Shown here in pieces: positions 1 through 8,047 of a stretch of DNA of 64,000 nucleotides. The first letter of the stretch is position 1, and each line of letters starts with the position of its first letter. Position numbers and translations under genes: made by a program. Origin of the DNA: Candidatus Polarisedimenticolaceae bacterium (GTDB taxonomy: Bacteria > Acidobacteriota > Polarisedimenticolia > Polarisedimenticolales > DASRJG01); contig DASUCV010000004.1 of the NCBI GenBank assembly GCA_036275915.1, positions 513,238 through 577,237 on the forward strand. The letters are read 5' to 3'. The notes beneath the pieces are model-generated. The model did not search any database, was not told where the DNA came from, and was given only the letters and a program-made list of their open reading frames with translations.

Positions 1-1
1 G

Positions 2-727
2 CGCGAGCCGGGCCGCGTCGATCTCGAGAGCCGCTGTGCCGAGCTCCTCGCCGCCGCGGGAAAGCCCGACGCGGCGATCGAGCGCCTGCGGACGATCGTT
101 CGCGGCGGCCGCGCCGACGTGCGGATCCAGGTCGCTCTCGGCCAGCTCCTCCTCGACCAGAAGCGGGACGCGGAGGCGCTCGACGCGTTCCGCGCCGCGG
201 CTCTCATGCCCGAGGCCGACCTCCTCGAGCAGACGATCGCCCGCGGGACCTCCGCGGCGGCGGAGCTCGCGGCGGCGAGCGGGATCGACAAGACGGTGCG
301 CGCGCACGCCGCGATCGCCCGTGCGCGCCAGCGCATGGAGGACCTGCGCTGGGGCGACGCCAGGCTTCTCGTCGAGGAAGCGATCGTCTTCGCGCCTTAC
401 GATCCTCTCGTCGTGGCGACGGCGGGCGACGTCGCGCTCCGGCGGCAGGACTACGGAACCGCGGTCGGCCTCTACGATCAGGCCGGCCGCGAGGGCGACG
501 CCGTCTCGGCGGCCAAGTCGAAGGCGCTGGACGCGACGCTCAGGACCGAAGCGTCGCTCGACGCCGCCGAACCGCCGGCGATCGTCGCGGCGGCCTCCTT
601 CTGGACGCAGACCGGAACGCCGGGCCGCGCGCTCGATCTCCTCGAGCGCGCCCTGGCGAAGCGGCCGGGCGATCCCGCGCTCGCTGGACCTCTTGGCGAG
701 CTTCGCCGCTTCTACGGCCTCGACTAA
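2..727 (+). CDS. TPR-type protein, C-terminal part (5' end outside window)
   Basis: The reading frame is open from the first bases of the window, so the start lies upstream and only about 241 residues are seen. The sequence is Ala/Leu/Arg rich with helix-turn-helix periodicity typical of tetratricopeptide repeats; segments such as ALDAFRAAALMPEADLLEQ and YGTAVGLYDQAGREGDAVSA look like degenerate repeat units, and the last (RALDLLERALAKRPGDPAL) is a clear TPR. TPRs are protein-protein scaffolds; no catalytic domain is visible in this part. The stop TAG is followed within 10 nt by the next gene. The function cannot be set without the missing N-terminus. Confidence 0.75.
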   Translation, partial: REPGRVDLESRCAELLAAAGKPDAAIERLRTIVRGGRADVRIQVALGQLLLDQKRDAEALDAFRAAALMPEADLLEQTIARGTSAAAELAAASGIDKTVRAHAAIARARQRMEDLRWGDARLLVEEAIVFAPYDPLVVATAGDVALRRQDYGTAVGLYDQAGREGDAVSAAKSKALDATLRTEASLDAAEPPAIVAAASFWTQTGTPGRALDLLERALAKRPGDPALAGPLGELRRFYGLD

Positions 728-730
728 GAT
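725..730 (+). promoter_or_regulatory. Putative -10 box for a leaderless SDR transcript
   Basis: TAAGAT lies 7 nt before the ATG at 738, and no Shine-Dalgarno sequence is seen in between. This is the arrangement expected when transcription starts at the start codon. The box overlaps the stop codon of the TPR gene. Inferred from sequence only. Confidence 0.35.
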
Positions 731-737
731 CCGCTCC

Positions 738-1517
738 ATGGCGCGCGCTTTCGCGGGGAAGACCGTCCTCATCACCGGCGCCTCGAGCGGCATCGGGAAG
801 GCCGCGGCGTCGGCGTTCGCGGCCCAGGGAGCGCAGGTCATCGCGATCGCGCGCGACCGGGAGAAGCTCGACGCGCTCGCCGCCGGGAACTCTTCGATCG
901 TGCCTCTCGTGTGCGACGTGACGGACGGCCCCGCGATGGAGACGCTCGCACGGACGGTCCTGGAGCGCTTCGGCGCACCCGACGTCGTCGTCGCGAACGC
1001 CGGCCGCGGTGTCGACGCGCCGTTCGTCGCGACGTCGGACGACGCGTACCGGGCGCTCTTCGAGGTCAACGTCCTCGGCGTCGTGCGGACGATCCGCCCG
1101 TTCCTTCCCGCCATGATCGCGCGCGGGAGCGGCCGCGTCCTCATCGTGTCGTCGATCGTCGGCAAGCGCGGCGTCCCGAACTACAGCGCCTACGCGGCGA
1201 GCAAGTTCGCCCTCCACGGCATCCTCGACGCCCTCCGCCCGGAGCTCTCCGGCACCGGCGTGAGCGCGGGGATCGTCTGCCCCTCGTCGACCGAGACGGA
1301 GTTCGACAGCCGCAAGCTGCGAGCGGGAACTCCGCAGAACAAGGTTCGGGTGCAGCGGCACTCCGCCGAGTCGGTCGCTCGCGCCCTCGTCCGCATGGCG
1401 CGATGGACGCGGCGGGAGATGGTGATCTCGCCCGAAGGAAAGCTCATGGTCGTCGTCGATCGCCTCGCGCCTTCGCTCATGGACTGGATCCTGGCGCGCA
1501 CCCTCGTCAAGAGATAA
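738..1517 (+). CDS. Short-chain dehydrogenase/reductase (SDR family)
   Basis: A 259-aa classical SDR, an NAD(P)-dependent oxidoreductase of the Rossmann fold. The cofactor motif TGASSGIG is at residues 13-20, the NAG motif at 87-89, the catalytic serine in IVSS near 138-139, and the YxxxK pair is Y152/K156 (YAASK). Length is normal for the family. The substrate cannot be read from sequence; the C-terminal part resembles uncharacterised SDRs with a hydrophobic last helix (residues about 235-255), which may contact membrane. The stop codon is provided by the outer end of the palindrome at 1512-1640. The gene converges on the Nudix gene. Confidence 0.92.
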   Translation: MARAFAGKTVLITGASSGIGKAAASAFAAQGAQVIAIARDREKLDALAAGNSSIVPLVCDVTDGPAMETLARTVLERFGAPDVVVANAGRGVDAPFVATSDDAYRALFEVNVLGVVRTIRPFLPAMIARGSGRVLIVSSIVGKRGVPNYSAYAASKFALHGILDALRPELSGTGVSAGIVCPSSTETEFDSRKLRAGTPQNKVRVQRHSAESVARALVRMARWTRREMVISPEGKLMVVVDRLAPSLMDWILARTLVKR

Positions 1518-1640
1518 GGGGACAGCTACCGAATTCCCACCCAAAGAAAGAGGTTCTTCACACACAACTCAGCCTGGGTTGTGTGTGAAGAAACCATCCC
1601 TCTTTCTTTGGGTGGGAATTCGGTAGCTGTCCCCTTATCT
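1512..1640. repeat. Large palindromic element (family member E1)
   Basis: The arms are 1512-1568 and 1578-1640. They match perfectly apart from a 6-nt bulge in the right arm, around a 9-nt loop. The outer end reads AGATAAGGGGACAGCTACCG on both strands. The end motif AGGGGACAGCT(A/T)CCGAA is shared with elements at 17523, 26801, 51538 and 56261. The element sits between two convergent genes, and each gene ends with AGA-TAA taken from the element. There is no T-run typical of an intrinsic terminator, although a transcript would fold into a very long hairpin and could terminate or stabilise both mRNAs. Confidence 0.93.
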
Positions 1641-2177
1641 CAGTCCGAGGCGGTAGAACGCCGCCACCACGAGCGCGTGGGTGATCGCGCCCGAGCGAAT
1701 CAATGCGGGGACTTCGGCCAAGGGATACGTGACGACCTCGAATGCTTCGTCCTCGTCCGGATCGGGCGGCCCCGCGAAGCGCGCATTGCGGGCGAGGAAG
1801 GTGTGGCAGCGGTTCGTCTGGACGGCGGGGTTCGGATGGACCCAACCGAGGTCGACGAGGTCGTCGGTGTCGTAGCCTGTCTCTTCGCGTAGCTCGCGGC
1901 GCGCGGCGATCGGCGGCGGCTCGGCGGGATCGCACATCCCGCCGGGGATCTCGAGTGTGACCTCGTCGATCCCGAAGCGGAACTGGCGGATGAAGACGAC
2001 GTCGCCCGTGGGGGTCAGCGGGACGACGTTGATCCAGTCGGGCGCGTCGACGACGAAGTAGTCGCGCGGCGCGGTGCCGTCCGGCGGCGCGAAGCGCACG
2101 CGGTCGACGTCGAAGACACGACACGCGGCGACGCGGTCGCGTCCGAGGCGGCGCCAGGGCTTGACGCCGTGTGCCAC
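1635..2177 (-). CDS. Nudix hydrolase (ADP-ribose pyrophosphatase-like)
   Basis: A 180-aa protein with a perfect Nudix box, G-x5-E-x7-REL-x-EE-x-G, at residues 80-102 (core RRELREETGY). The box binds Mg2+ and cleaves nucleoside diphosphates linked to another moiety. The preceding segment (VVPLTPTGDVVFIRQFRFGI) and the proline-rich region after the box resemble ADP-ribose/ADP-sugar pyrophosphatases more than MutT, but the substrate is inferred. It starts with GTG that shares one base with the TAG stop of the upstream small basic gene (TAGTG), so translation is probably coupled. The last two codons come from the E1 palindrome. Confidence 0.9.
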   Translation of the reverse strand: MAHGVKPWRRLGRDRVAACRVFDVDRVRFAPPDGTAPRDYFVVDAPDWINVVPLTPTGDVVFIRQFRFGIDEVTLEIPGGMCDPAEPPPIAARRELREETGYDTDDLVDLGWVHPNPAVQTNRCHTFLARNARFAGPPDPDEDEAFEVVTYPLAEVPALIRSGAITHALVVAAFYRLGLR

Positions 2178-2374
2178 TACGCGGCGGGGGCCTCGGGCTT
2201 GCCGGCGAGGCGCTTGGCCCGCGCTTCCATCGAGCGGCGCTGACGCTGGGCGCGGCGGATGCGCTTCTTCGCGGCGCGGACCTTCGGGGCGTCCATCGAC
2301 GAGGCCTTCTCGGTGAGCTTCTTCTTGAGGCGCGCGGTCTTCTGCTTGAGCGATTCGACGGTCTTGGCGGGCAT
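2177..2374 (-). CDS. Small, very basic alpha-helical protein (65 aa), unknown function
   Basis: A 65-aa protein with an ATG start and a good AGGAG sequence upstream. About one third of its residues are Lys or Arg, arranged in an amphipathic, probably coiled-coil pattern (LKQKTARLKKKLTEKASS and RRAQRQRRSMEARAKRL). There are no Cys or Trp residues. The composition suggests nucleic-acid or ribosome binding, but I do not recognise a family. Its stop overlaps the Nudix start, so the two are probably made from one mRNA. It is divergent from the ferredoxin gene across only 39 bp. Confidence 0.7.
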   Translation of the reverse strand: MPAKTVESLKQKTARLKKKLTEKASSMDAPKVRAAKKRIRRAQRQRRSMEARAKRLAGKPEAPAA

Positions 2375-2395
2375 CGTGATCTCCTGAAAGGACGC

Positions 2396-2405
2396 ATCAT
2401 ATACA
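2396..2405. promoter_or_regulatory. Overlapping divergent -10 boxes
   Basis: ATCATATACA reads TATACA on the plus strand (2400-2405, 8 nt before the ferredoxin ATG). On the minus strand it reads TATGAT (2401-2396, upstream of the small basic gene, which has its own Shine-Dalgarno). One AT-rich core in a GC-rich gap could drive both genes. The ferredoxin side would give a leaderless or nearly leaderless mRNA. Inferred. Confidence 0.4.
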
Positions 2406-2413
2406 CTCCCGCC

Positions 2414-2743
2414 ATGCCCCCCTACGAGCGCCACGTCTTCGTCTGCGAGAACCGGCGGGCCGACGAAGACCCGCGCGGCTGCTGCGCGGCGAAGGGCGCA
2501 GGTGCGATCCGCGAGCGCCTCAAGGTGCTGGCGAAGAACGCCGGCCTCAGGGGCCGCGTCCGGATCAACGGCGCCGGCTGCCTCGACCAGTGCGAGCACG
2601 GGCCGACGATCGTCGTCTACCCCGAGGCGGTCTGGTACGGGCACGTGACGCCGGACGACGTCGACGAGATCTTCGAGAGCCACGTGCTCGGGGGGCGGCC
2701 GGTCGAGCGCCTGCGCCTGCCCCACATGCGCCCCGAAAAGTAA
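2414..2743 (+). CDS. Thioredoxin-like [2Fe-2S] ferredoxin
   Basis: A 109-aa protein of the thioredoxin-like ferredoxin family. The N-terminus HVFVCENRR gives the first Cys (C11), C23-C24 lies in GCCAAKGA, and a second pair is C56 and C60 in the motif GCLDQCEHGPTIVVYPEAVW, which is diagnostic for this fold. Such proteins carry one [2Fe-2S] cluster and act as small soluble electron carriers; the partner is unknown. The 2-oxoglutarate:ferredoxin oxidoreductase encoded at 30-33 kb would need a ferredoxin, but usually a clostridial-type one, so no link is claimed. It starts at ATG 8 nt after a TATACA box, without a Shine-Dalgarno sequence. Confidence 0.88.
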   Translation: MPPYERHVFVCENRRADEDPRGCCAAKGAGAIRERLKVLAKNAGLRGRVRINGAGCLDQCEHGPTIVVYPEAVWYGHVTPDDVDEIFESHVLGGRPVERLRLPHMRPEK

Positions 2744-2746
2744 TCG

Positions 2747-4837
2747 ATGGTCGTCGACGGGCGGCGGTTCCTGATCGTCGGGCACCGCGGCGCCGCCGCC
2801 AAGGCGCCCGAGAACACCGCGGCGTCGCTCACGGCGGGACTCGACGCCGGAGCGGGCGCGATCGAGGTCGACGTCGGCCTCACACGGGACGGGCGGGTCG
2901 TCCTCCTCCACGACACGACCCTCGACCGCACGACGAACGGCCGCGGGCCGCTCCGTGCGCTCCCTTGGCCTGCGGTCGCCGCCCTCGACGCGGGATCGTG
3001 GTTCGCAGGCCGCTTCGCCGGCGAGCCGCCGATCGACCTCGACGACGCGCTCTCGATCGTCCGCGCGCACGTGCCCCTCATCGTCGAGGTCAAGCCGATG
3101 ACCCGCGAGCGCGAGGGGCGCGTCGACCGCGAGGATCGCGCGCTCATCGACGGCGTCCTCGCCGCGTTCGAGCGCACGGGCGGCTTCCGCGGCGTCACGA
3201 TGTCATCGGCGGCGTGGAGCCTCCTCGAGGACGCGCGGGCGAAGGCGCCCGCGCTCGACGTCGCGCTCACCGTGCGCTCGCTCGAAAGGCGCGATCCGGT
3301 CGCGTGGGCGCAGCGGGTCGGCGCGACGGCGCTCCACCCGAGCCGCCGCCTGTGCACGCCGTCGTTCGTCGGCCGCGCGCGCGGGCTCGGCCTCGCGGTG
3401 ATCGCGTACACGGTGAACACCTCGGGCGAGCTGCGGCCACTGCTCGAAGCCGGCGTCGACGGCGTCTTCACCGACGATCCGGCGGGGATCCGGAGGAAGC
3501 TCGCCGCGCGCACCCGCGAGGAGAAGGCCGAGGGTGGCCTGACGCTCGGCATCGACCAGGGAAGCGGCGGGACGCGCGCCGTCCTCGCCGATGCGGCGGG
3601 CCGGGTCGTCGAATCCGGCGAGGCGCGCCTCGCTTCGACGCGAACCAAGGACGGCGCGATCGTCCAGGACGCCGAGGCGGTCGCGGCGTCGGTCGTCCGC
3701 GCGGCGGGGCCTCTCGTCGTGGGAAGGGCGCGCACGATCGGCGCCGCGGGGCTCGCCGTGCAGAGGTCGTCGCTCGTCGTCTGGCGGCGATCCGACGCGA
3801 GGCCGGTGACCCCGGTCCTCTCGTGGCGCGCCGGCACGCCTTACGAGGTTCCGGCCGCGCTCGCGGCGAGTGAAGAGCGCATCGCCGAGGCGACCGGACT
3901 CACCGTCCGGTTCCCCTACGGCGCCGTGCGTCTCGCCGCGCTTCGCCGCGACGATCCAGAGGTCGCCGAGGGGCTCGACGCCGGCCGCTACGTCGCCGGG
4001 CCGCTCGGCGCGTTCCTCGTCGCGCGCCTGACGCGCGGCGACGCGCCCGCGTGCGACCCGTCGCTCGCGCAGCGGACCCTCGCGTGGGACTTCCGCGCGG
4101 GACGGTGGAGCGACCAGCTGGCGGCGATCCTCGGCGTGCCGGCGCTTTCGTGGCCGAAGGTCGCGCCCTCGACGTCTCACCGCGGCTTCCTCCGCCTCGG
4201 CCGCTCGCGCGTCCCGCTCCACGCCCTCGCCGGCGACGTCGGTGCCGCGGTCCGCGGCGCGGGGCAGGACGACGCCGGCGTCCTCGTCCTCGGCACGGGC
4301 GGATTCGTCGTCGTCCCGACCGGACGCGCCGCCGTGCGCGCGGCGGGTCTCCTCACGTCGATCCTCTACGAAGATGCGGCGGGCCCGCTCTTCGCGGTCG
4401 AGGGAACGGTCCACGGCCTCGCCGCGGCGATCGCGCGGGCCGGAGCGTCCGGCGGATGGCAGTCGCTCCCGGTCGAGCGGATCGCGTCGCGCGCGGGGAG
4501 CGCGACGCGCGCCGCCGCGGTGACGGCCGCGCCCGAGGGCACCGGGACTCCCGACTGGGTCGTCGCCCCGCGGTTCTCCATCGACGACGGGTGCGAGGAG
4601 CCGGAGGCGATCGTCGCCGGGACCTTGGACGATCTCGCCCGCCGCTTCGGAGCGATCGCCGCGCTCGTGCGCGACGCGGGACTTTCTACCGCGCGATGCG
4701 TCGCCACGGGCGGCGCCGCCGCATCGCCTCACTTGACCGTTCGCATCGCGAGGGCGATGCGCGCCGAGATCGACGTCGACCACCGCCCCCTCCGCACCGC
4801 CGCCGGCGCTTCGCTCCTGGCCCGCGATGCGGTCTGA
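2747..4837 (+). CDS. Fusion: glycerophosphodiester phosphodiesterase + FGGY-family carbohydrate kinase
   Basis: A 696-aa two-domain protein. Residues about 8-262 are a GDPD TIM barrel: GHRGAAAKAPENT gives the catalytic His and the substrate Glu, HDTTLDRTTNG the second His, and VDGVFTDDP closes the barrel. Residues about 265-696 are an FGGY kinase: the phosphate-1 motif is GIDQGSGGTRAV, PVLSWRAGTP is the equivalent of the substrate region, and VATGGAAASPH is the late ATP-binding segment. GDPD releases sn-glycerol-3-phosphate from deacylated phospholipids; glycerol kinases of the FGGY family make the same product. No signal peptide, so cytosolic. It starts 3 nt after the ferredoxin stop and overlaps mutY by 11 nt. 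Glycerol as kinase substrate is inference. Confidence 0.85.
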   Translation: MVVDGRRFLIVGHRGAAAKAPENTAASLTAGLDAGAGAIEVDVGLTRDGRVVLLHDTTLDRTTNGRGPLRALPWPAVAALDAGSWFAGRFAGEPPIDLDDALSIVRAHVPLIVEVKPMTREREGRVDREDRALIDGVLAAFERTGGFRGVTMSSAAWSLLEDARAKAPALDVALTVRSLERRDPVAWAQRVGATALHPSRRLCTPSFVGRARGLGLAVIAYTVNTSGELRPLLEAGVDGVFTDDPAGIRRKLAARTREEKAEGGLTLGIDQGSGGTRAVLADAAGRVVESGEARLASTRTKDGAIVQDAEAVAASVVRAAGPLVVGRARTIGAAGLAVQRSSLVVWRRSDARPVTPVLSWRAGTPYEVPAALAASEERIAEATGLTVRFPYGAVRLAALRRDDPEVAEGLDAGRYVAGPLGAFLVARLTRGDAPACDPSLAQRTLAWDFRAGRWSDQLAAILGVPALSWPKVAPSTSHRGFLRLGRSRVPLHALAGDVGAAVRGAGQDDAGVLVLGTGGFVVVPTGRAAVRAAGLLTSILYEDAAGPLFAVEGTVHGLAAAIARAGASGGWQSLPVERIASRAGSATRAAAVTAAPEGTGTPDWVVAPRFSIDDGCEEPEAIVAGTLDDLARRFGAIAALVRDAGLSTARCVATGGAAASPHLTVRIARAMRAEIDVDHRPLRTAAGASLLARDAV

Positions 4838-5918
4838 GACGGCTCGCGCCGTGCGCGCGCCTCTCCTCCGGTGGTACCGGAAGAACGCGCGCGACCTCCC
4901 GTGGCGGCGGATGCGCGACCCCTACGCGATCTGGGTCTCCGAGGTCATGCTCCAGCAGACGACGGTCGGCGCGGTGCTCCCCTACTACGCGCGCTTCCTC
5001 GAGCGTTTTCCCGACGTCGCGTCGCTCGCCCGCGCGAGCGAAGACGACGTGCTCGCGCAGTGGACCGGCCTCGGCTACTACCGCCGCGCCCGCGCGCTGC
5101 GCCTCGGGGCCGCGGCCGTCGTCTTACGTCACGGCGGGCGCGTTCCCGGCGACGTCGAAGCGCTCCGCACCCTCCCCGGGATCGGCCGCTACACCGCCGG
5201 CGCGATCGCGAGCGTCGCCTTCGGTCTGCCCGCGCCGATCGTCGACGGCAACGTCAAGCGCGTCTTCGCACGCCTGTTCGCGCTTCCCGGCGAAGGTGCG
5301 GCCCTCGAACGCCGCTGCTGGCCGATCGCGGAGACGCTCGTCCGCGGGTTGCACCCGGGGGACTTCAACCAGGCCGTCATGGAGCTGGGCGCGCTCGTCT
5401 GCACGCCGAAGGCGCCGAACTGCCTGGCGTGCCCGGTCGCGTCCCATTGCGCCGCCTCTTGCGCGGGCCGCCAGGCAGAGTTCCCGGCACCGGCACCGCG
5501 GAAGACGATCCGAAATCGGCGCCTCGCGGCGGCGTGGGTCGAGCGGCGCGGACGCGTGCTCCTCGTGCGCCGGAGCGCCGGGGGCTCTCTCCGCGGGACG
5601 TGGGACGTGCCGGCGGTCGCCATCGAGGGGAAGGAAACCGCGGCTACCGCGCTCACGCGCGCGAGCTTCGCTCCGGGCAAGGCGCTCACGCGGGTGACCC
5701 ACACGATCCTGACGACACGCTTCGCCCTCGAGGTGGTCGCCGCCAAGGCGCCGGCCGGACGCGGCCGCGACCGCCTCTGGATCGAGCCGTCCAAGCTCGG
5801 CGAGATCGCCACGTCCGGCGCGACGATGAAGATCGCGCGCGCCGTCCTCCCTCAGAAGCGGTCCCAGGCGGACAAGCCCTCGGGCTCGTCGGCGGGCAGC
5901 TCGCCGAGAAAGCTGTAG
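4827..5918 (+). CDS. mutY: A/G-specific adenine DNA glycosylase MutY
   Basis: A 363-aa protein that removes adenine mispaired with 8-oxoguanine. The HhH motif LPGIGRYTAGAI is at 116-127, the catalytic Glu is E39 (WVSEVMLQQT), the catalytic Asp is D140 (VDGNVKRV), and the [4Fe-4S] cluster ligands C192, C199, C202 and C208 have the family spacing Cx6Cx2Cx5C. A Nudix-like C-terminal domain that recognises 8-oxoG begins near residue 230. The ATG lies inside the end of the GDPD-kinase gene. The 3' end overlaps the convergent membrane-protein gene by 67 bp, so the last 22 residues (Ser/Lys-rich) are probably not a conserved part of the enzyme. Confidence 0.96.
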   Translation: MRSETARAVRAPLLRWYRKNARDLPWRRMRDPYAIWVSEVMLQQTTVGAVLPYYARFLERFPDVASLARASEDDVLAQWTGLGYYRRARALRLGAAAVVLRHGGRVPGDVEALRTLPGIGRYTAGAIASVAFGLPAPIVDGNVKRVFARLFALPGEGAALERRCWPIAETLVRGLHPGDFNQAVMELGALVCTPKAPNCLACPVASHCAASCAGRQAEFPAPAPRKTIRNRRLAAAWVERRGRVLLVRRSAGGSLRGTWDVPAVAIEGKETAATALTRASFAPGKALTRVTHTILTTRFALEVVAAKAPAGRGRDRLWIEPSKLGEIATSGATMKIARAVLPQKRSQADKPSGSSAGSSPRKL

Positions 5919-6313
5919 GGCTTCCCCTCCATGAGCGGGACCGCGCCGAACGCGACGTCGAGCCCGGCCCAGTAGGCGAGGAACGCCGTGGCGGCGACCC
6001 CGACCGGTCCGCGCTCGCCGGCGGCGGCGAGCCCCGCGAGGCCGGCCGCGGCGAGAGCAGCAGGCGGATAGAGCGCGACGCGGAGCGCGCGCGCGTGGCT
6101 ACGACCTGCGGCGCCCTGCACCCAGTCCCTCGCGAGCCGGCCCGCAGCGTAACCGGCGGCGACACCACCGAAGAGCACCCACCACTCGAGATACCTGAGG
6201 CGCTCGCTCTCGAGGCCGCCGAGCCGCCGCCACGGCGCGGCGAACGTATAGAGAACGGCGCACCACGCGGCGAGCCACAGCGTGCCCGCGAGCTTCCTTC
6301 GCCATGCCTTCAT
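5852..6313 (-). CDS. Hypothetical four-TM membrane protein
   Basis: A 153-aa protein with a Lys/Arg-rich N-terminus and four likely membrane segments: about 9-28, 43-63, 80-100 and 105-125. A hydrophilic tail rich in Asp/Glu and Pro (LPADEPEGLSAWDRF) follows. I do not recognise a family. Its 3' end overlaps the 3' end of mutY by 67 bp on the opposite strand. Base use in the body is that of a real gene. Its neighbours give no hint of function. Confidence 0.7.
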   Translation of the reverse strand: MKAWRRKLAGTLWLAAWCAVLYTFAAPWRRLGGLESERLRYLEWWVLFGGVAAGYAAGRLARDWVQGAAGRSHARALRVALYPPAALAAAGLAGLAAAGERGPVGVAATAFLAYWAGLDVAFGAVPLMEGKPYSFLGELPADEPEGLSAWDRF

Positions 6314-6352
6314 GGAACACCCGACGAGGAGGGACGGTGACCGGGACGGCTC

Positions 6353-7924
6353 CTACGATGTCACGGCGCCGGCGGCGGGAGACTCCGGCAAGACGCCGCT
6401 GGGGTTTCCTCGGGGCAACCCCGAGAGGATCTCGGTCAGCTTCTCGGGCTCGACCGGCTTCACGAGGTGGCCGTCGAAGCCGGCCTCGATCGTCCGGCGG
6501 CGATCCTCCATCTGTCCCCAGCCGGTCAGCGCGACGAGCGTGACCTGCTTCCCCCACGCCTCGCTTCTGATCTTGCGGGCGGTGTCGAGGCCGTTCAATC
6601 GCGGCATCCCGATGTCGAGCATCACGAGATCGGGCCGGAACGCCGCCGCCGAGACGAGCGCCTCGAGCCCGTCGTAGGCGGTCCGCGTGTCGTTCCCCAT
6701 GAGCTCGAGCATCTTCGCCAGGCTGACCGCCGCGTCGCGATTGTCGTCGACGACGAGGACGCGCCGCCGGTGATTGACCACGCTCGCCGGCGCCGCACCG
6801 GCCTCCGCGACGACGGCGGCCGCGCGCGCGAGGGGCAGGCGGATCGTGAACGTGCTTCCAAGCCCGGGTCCCGCGCTCGCCGCCTCGACGGTGCCGCCGT
6901 GCATCTCGACCAGGCTCTTGACGAGCGAGAGACCGACGCCGAGCCCTCCTTGCGCCCGCTCGAGGACGCCGTCGGCATGCGTGAACATGTCGAAGACCTT
7001 CGGAAGCATCGCAGCGGAGATTCCAACCCCCGCATCGCGAATCCGGACGACCGCGCTTCCCTCGTCGCGCGTCACCTCGACGGCGATGCTCCCGTTCGGC
7101 TCCATGTACTTGGCGGCGTTGTTGAGCAGGTTCGAGAAGATCTGGGACAAGCGCGTCACGTCGGCGTCGAGCGGGAGCGGCTCGTCCGCCGGGAGGAGCG
7201 TGAGCGTGTGGCCGCGCTCGTCGATCGCCGGGCGGCTCGCTTCGATCGCCTGACCGAGCGGCTCGGCGAGGTCGATCCTCGAGCGCCGGAGGACGATCTT
7301 CCCGCGGCTGATGCGGCTGACGTCCATCAGGTCGTCGATGAGGCGGACCATGTGGCCGACTTGGCGCTCCATCATCTCGCGCGCCTGCTCGGCGGCGCCC
7401 GGATCGTCCTTCGCGAGCCTCAAGATCTCGAGCCCGTTCCTGATCGGCGCCAGAGGGTTCCTGATCTCGTGGGCGAGCGTCGCCATGAAATCGTCCATGC
7501 GGCGGTTCGAGTCCTCGAGGGTCTCGCGCACGCGACGGCGCTCCTCGGCGATCGCCAGATGGGCCGCGACCCGCGCGTGGAGCTCGCGCGCGGAGAACGG
7601 CTTCACGAGGTAATCGTCGGCGCCCGCCTCCATCCCGTCGACGCGGCTGTCCTCTCCCGCCCGCGCGGAGAGCATGATCACGGGGACGTTCCGGGTCCGC
7701 GGGTCCGCGCGGAGTCCGCGCAAGAGTCCGAAGCCGTCGAGGCGCGGCATCATGACGTCGGAGAGCACGAGGTCGGGCACGCTGGCGCGGGCGAGCGCGA
7801 GCGCGGCCTCGCCGTCGGCGACAGCGAGCGTGCGGTAGCGTTCGCCGAGGATGCGTACGATGTAGCGCCGTATGTCCGCGTTGTCGTCGGCGACGAGAAT
7901 GCGCGGATCGAGCTCGGAGCCCAA
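6353..7924 (-). CDS. Soluble hybrid histidine kinase: REC - HisKA - HATPase - REC
   Basis: A 523-aa protein. The first receiver domain (about 8-120) has DD near 14-15, the phospho-acceptor in LVLSDVMMPRLDGFGL and K in YLVKPF. The HisKA dimer domain has the H-box ATLAHEIRNPLAPIRNGLEI near 150-170. The ATPase domain has the N-box NLLNNAAKYM, DAGVGI and GGLGVGLSLV. A second receiver begins near 390 (VLVVDDNRDAAVS; acceptor in LVMLDIGMP; LVKPV). There are no membrane segments, so input comes through the N-terminal receiver from another kinase or from a cytosolic signal. The start is TTG with AGGAGG just upstream; no ATG is suitably placed. No output regulator is adjacent. Confidence 0.93.
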   Translation of the reverse strand: MGSELDPRILVADDNADIRRYIVRILGERYRTLAVADGEAALALARASVPDLVLSDVMMPRLDGFGLLRGLRADPRTRNVPVIMLSARAGEDSRVDGMEAGADDYLVKPFSARELHARVAAHLAIAEERRRVRETLEDSNRRMDDFMATLAHEIRNPLAPIRNGLEILRLAKDDPGAAEQAREMMERQVGHMVRLIDDLMDVSRISRGKIVLRRSRIDLAEPLGQAIEASRPAIDERGHTLTLLPADEPLPLDADVTRLSQIFSNLLNNAAKYMEPNGSIAVEVTRDEGSAVVRIRDAGVGISAAMLPKVFDMFTHADGVLERAQGGLGVGLSLVKSLVEMHGGTVEAASAGPGLGSTFTIRLPLARAAAVVAEAGAAPASVVNHRRRVLVVDDNRDAAVSLAKMLELMGNDTRTAYDGLEALVSAAAFRPDLVMLDIGMPRLNGLDTARKIRSEAWGKQVTLVALTGWGQMEDRRRTIEAGFDGHLVKPVEPEKLTEILSGLPRGNPSGVLPESPAAGAVTS

Positions 7925-8047
7925 GGCCCCTCCTTCTGCTCCTGAGTGGCGGTTCCATTGTCCCGAATCCGTCGCGCGCCTGCGATGGGGAGGCGTCCTA
8001 GGAACGAGTCGGATCCAGGACTAAGGAGCGGAGCCGAAGGTCGTCCC

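Noticed and set aside
1512..1640. Palindrome as an ordinary Rho-independent terminator
   Set aside because: The stem is far longer than needed and no T-run follows on either strand. The outer arm is shared with other sites, so it is treated as a member of a repeat family.
2617..3837. Long open frames antisense to the GDPD-kinase gene and to many other genes
   Set aside because: They are low-complexity Arg/Pro/Ser/Ala frames produced by the GC-rich third-position bias, with no ribosome-binding sites or family motifs.
7925..8047. Possible tRNA or small RNA in the gaps near 8 kb, 28.5 kb and 50.8 kb
   Set aside because: No cloverleaf, no TTCRANY-like T-loop and no CCA-type end were seen on either strand.
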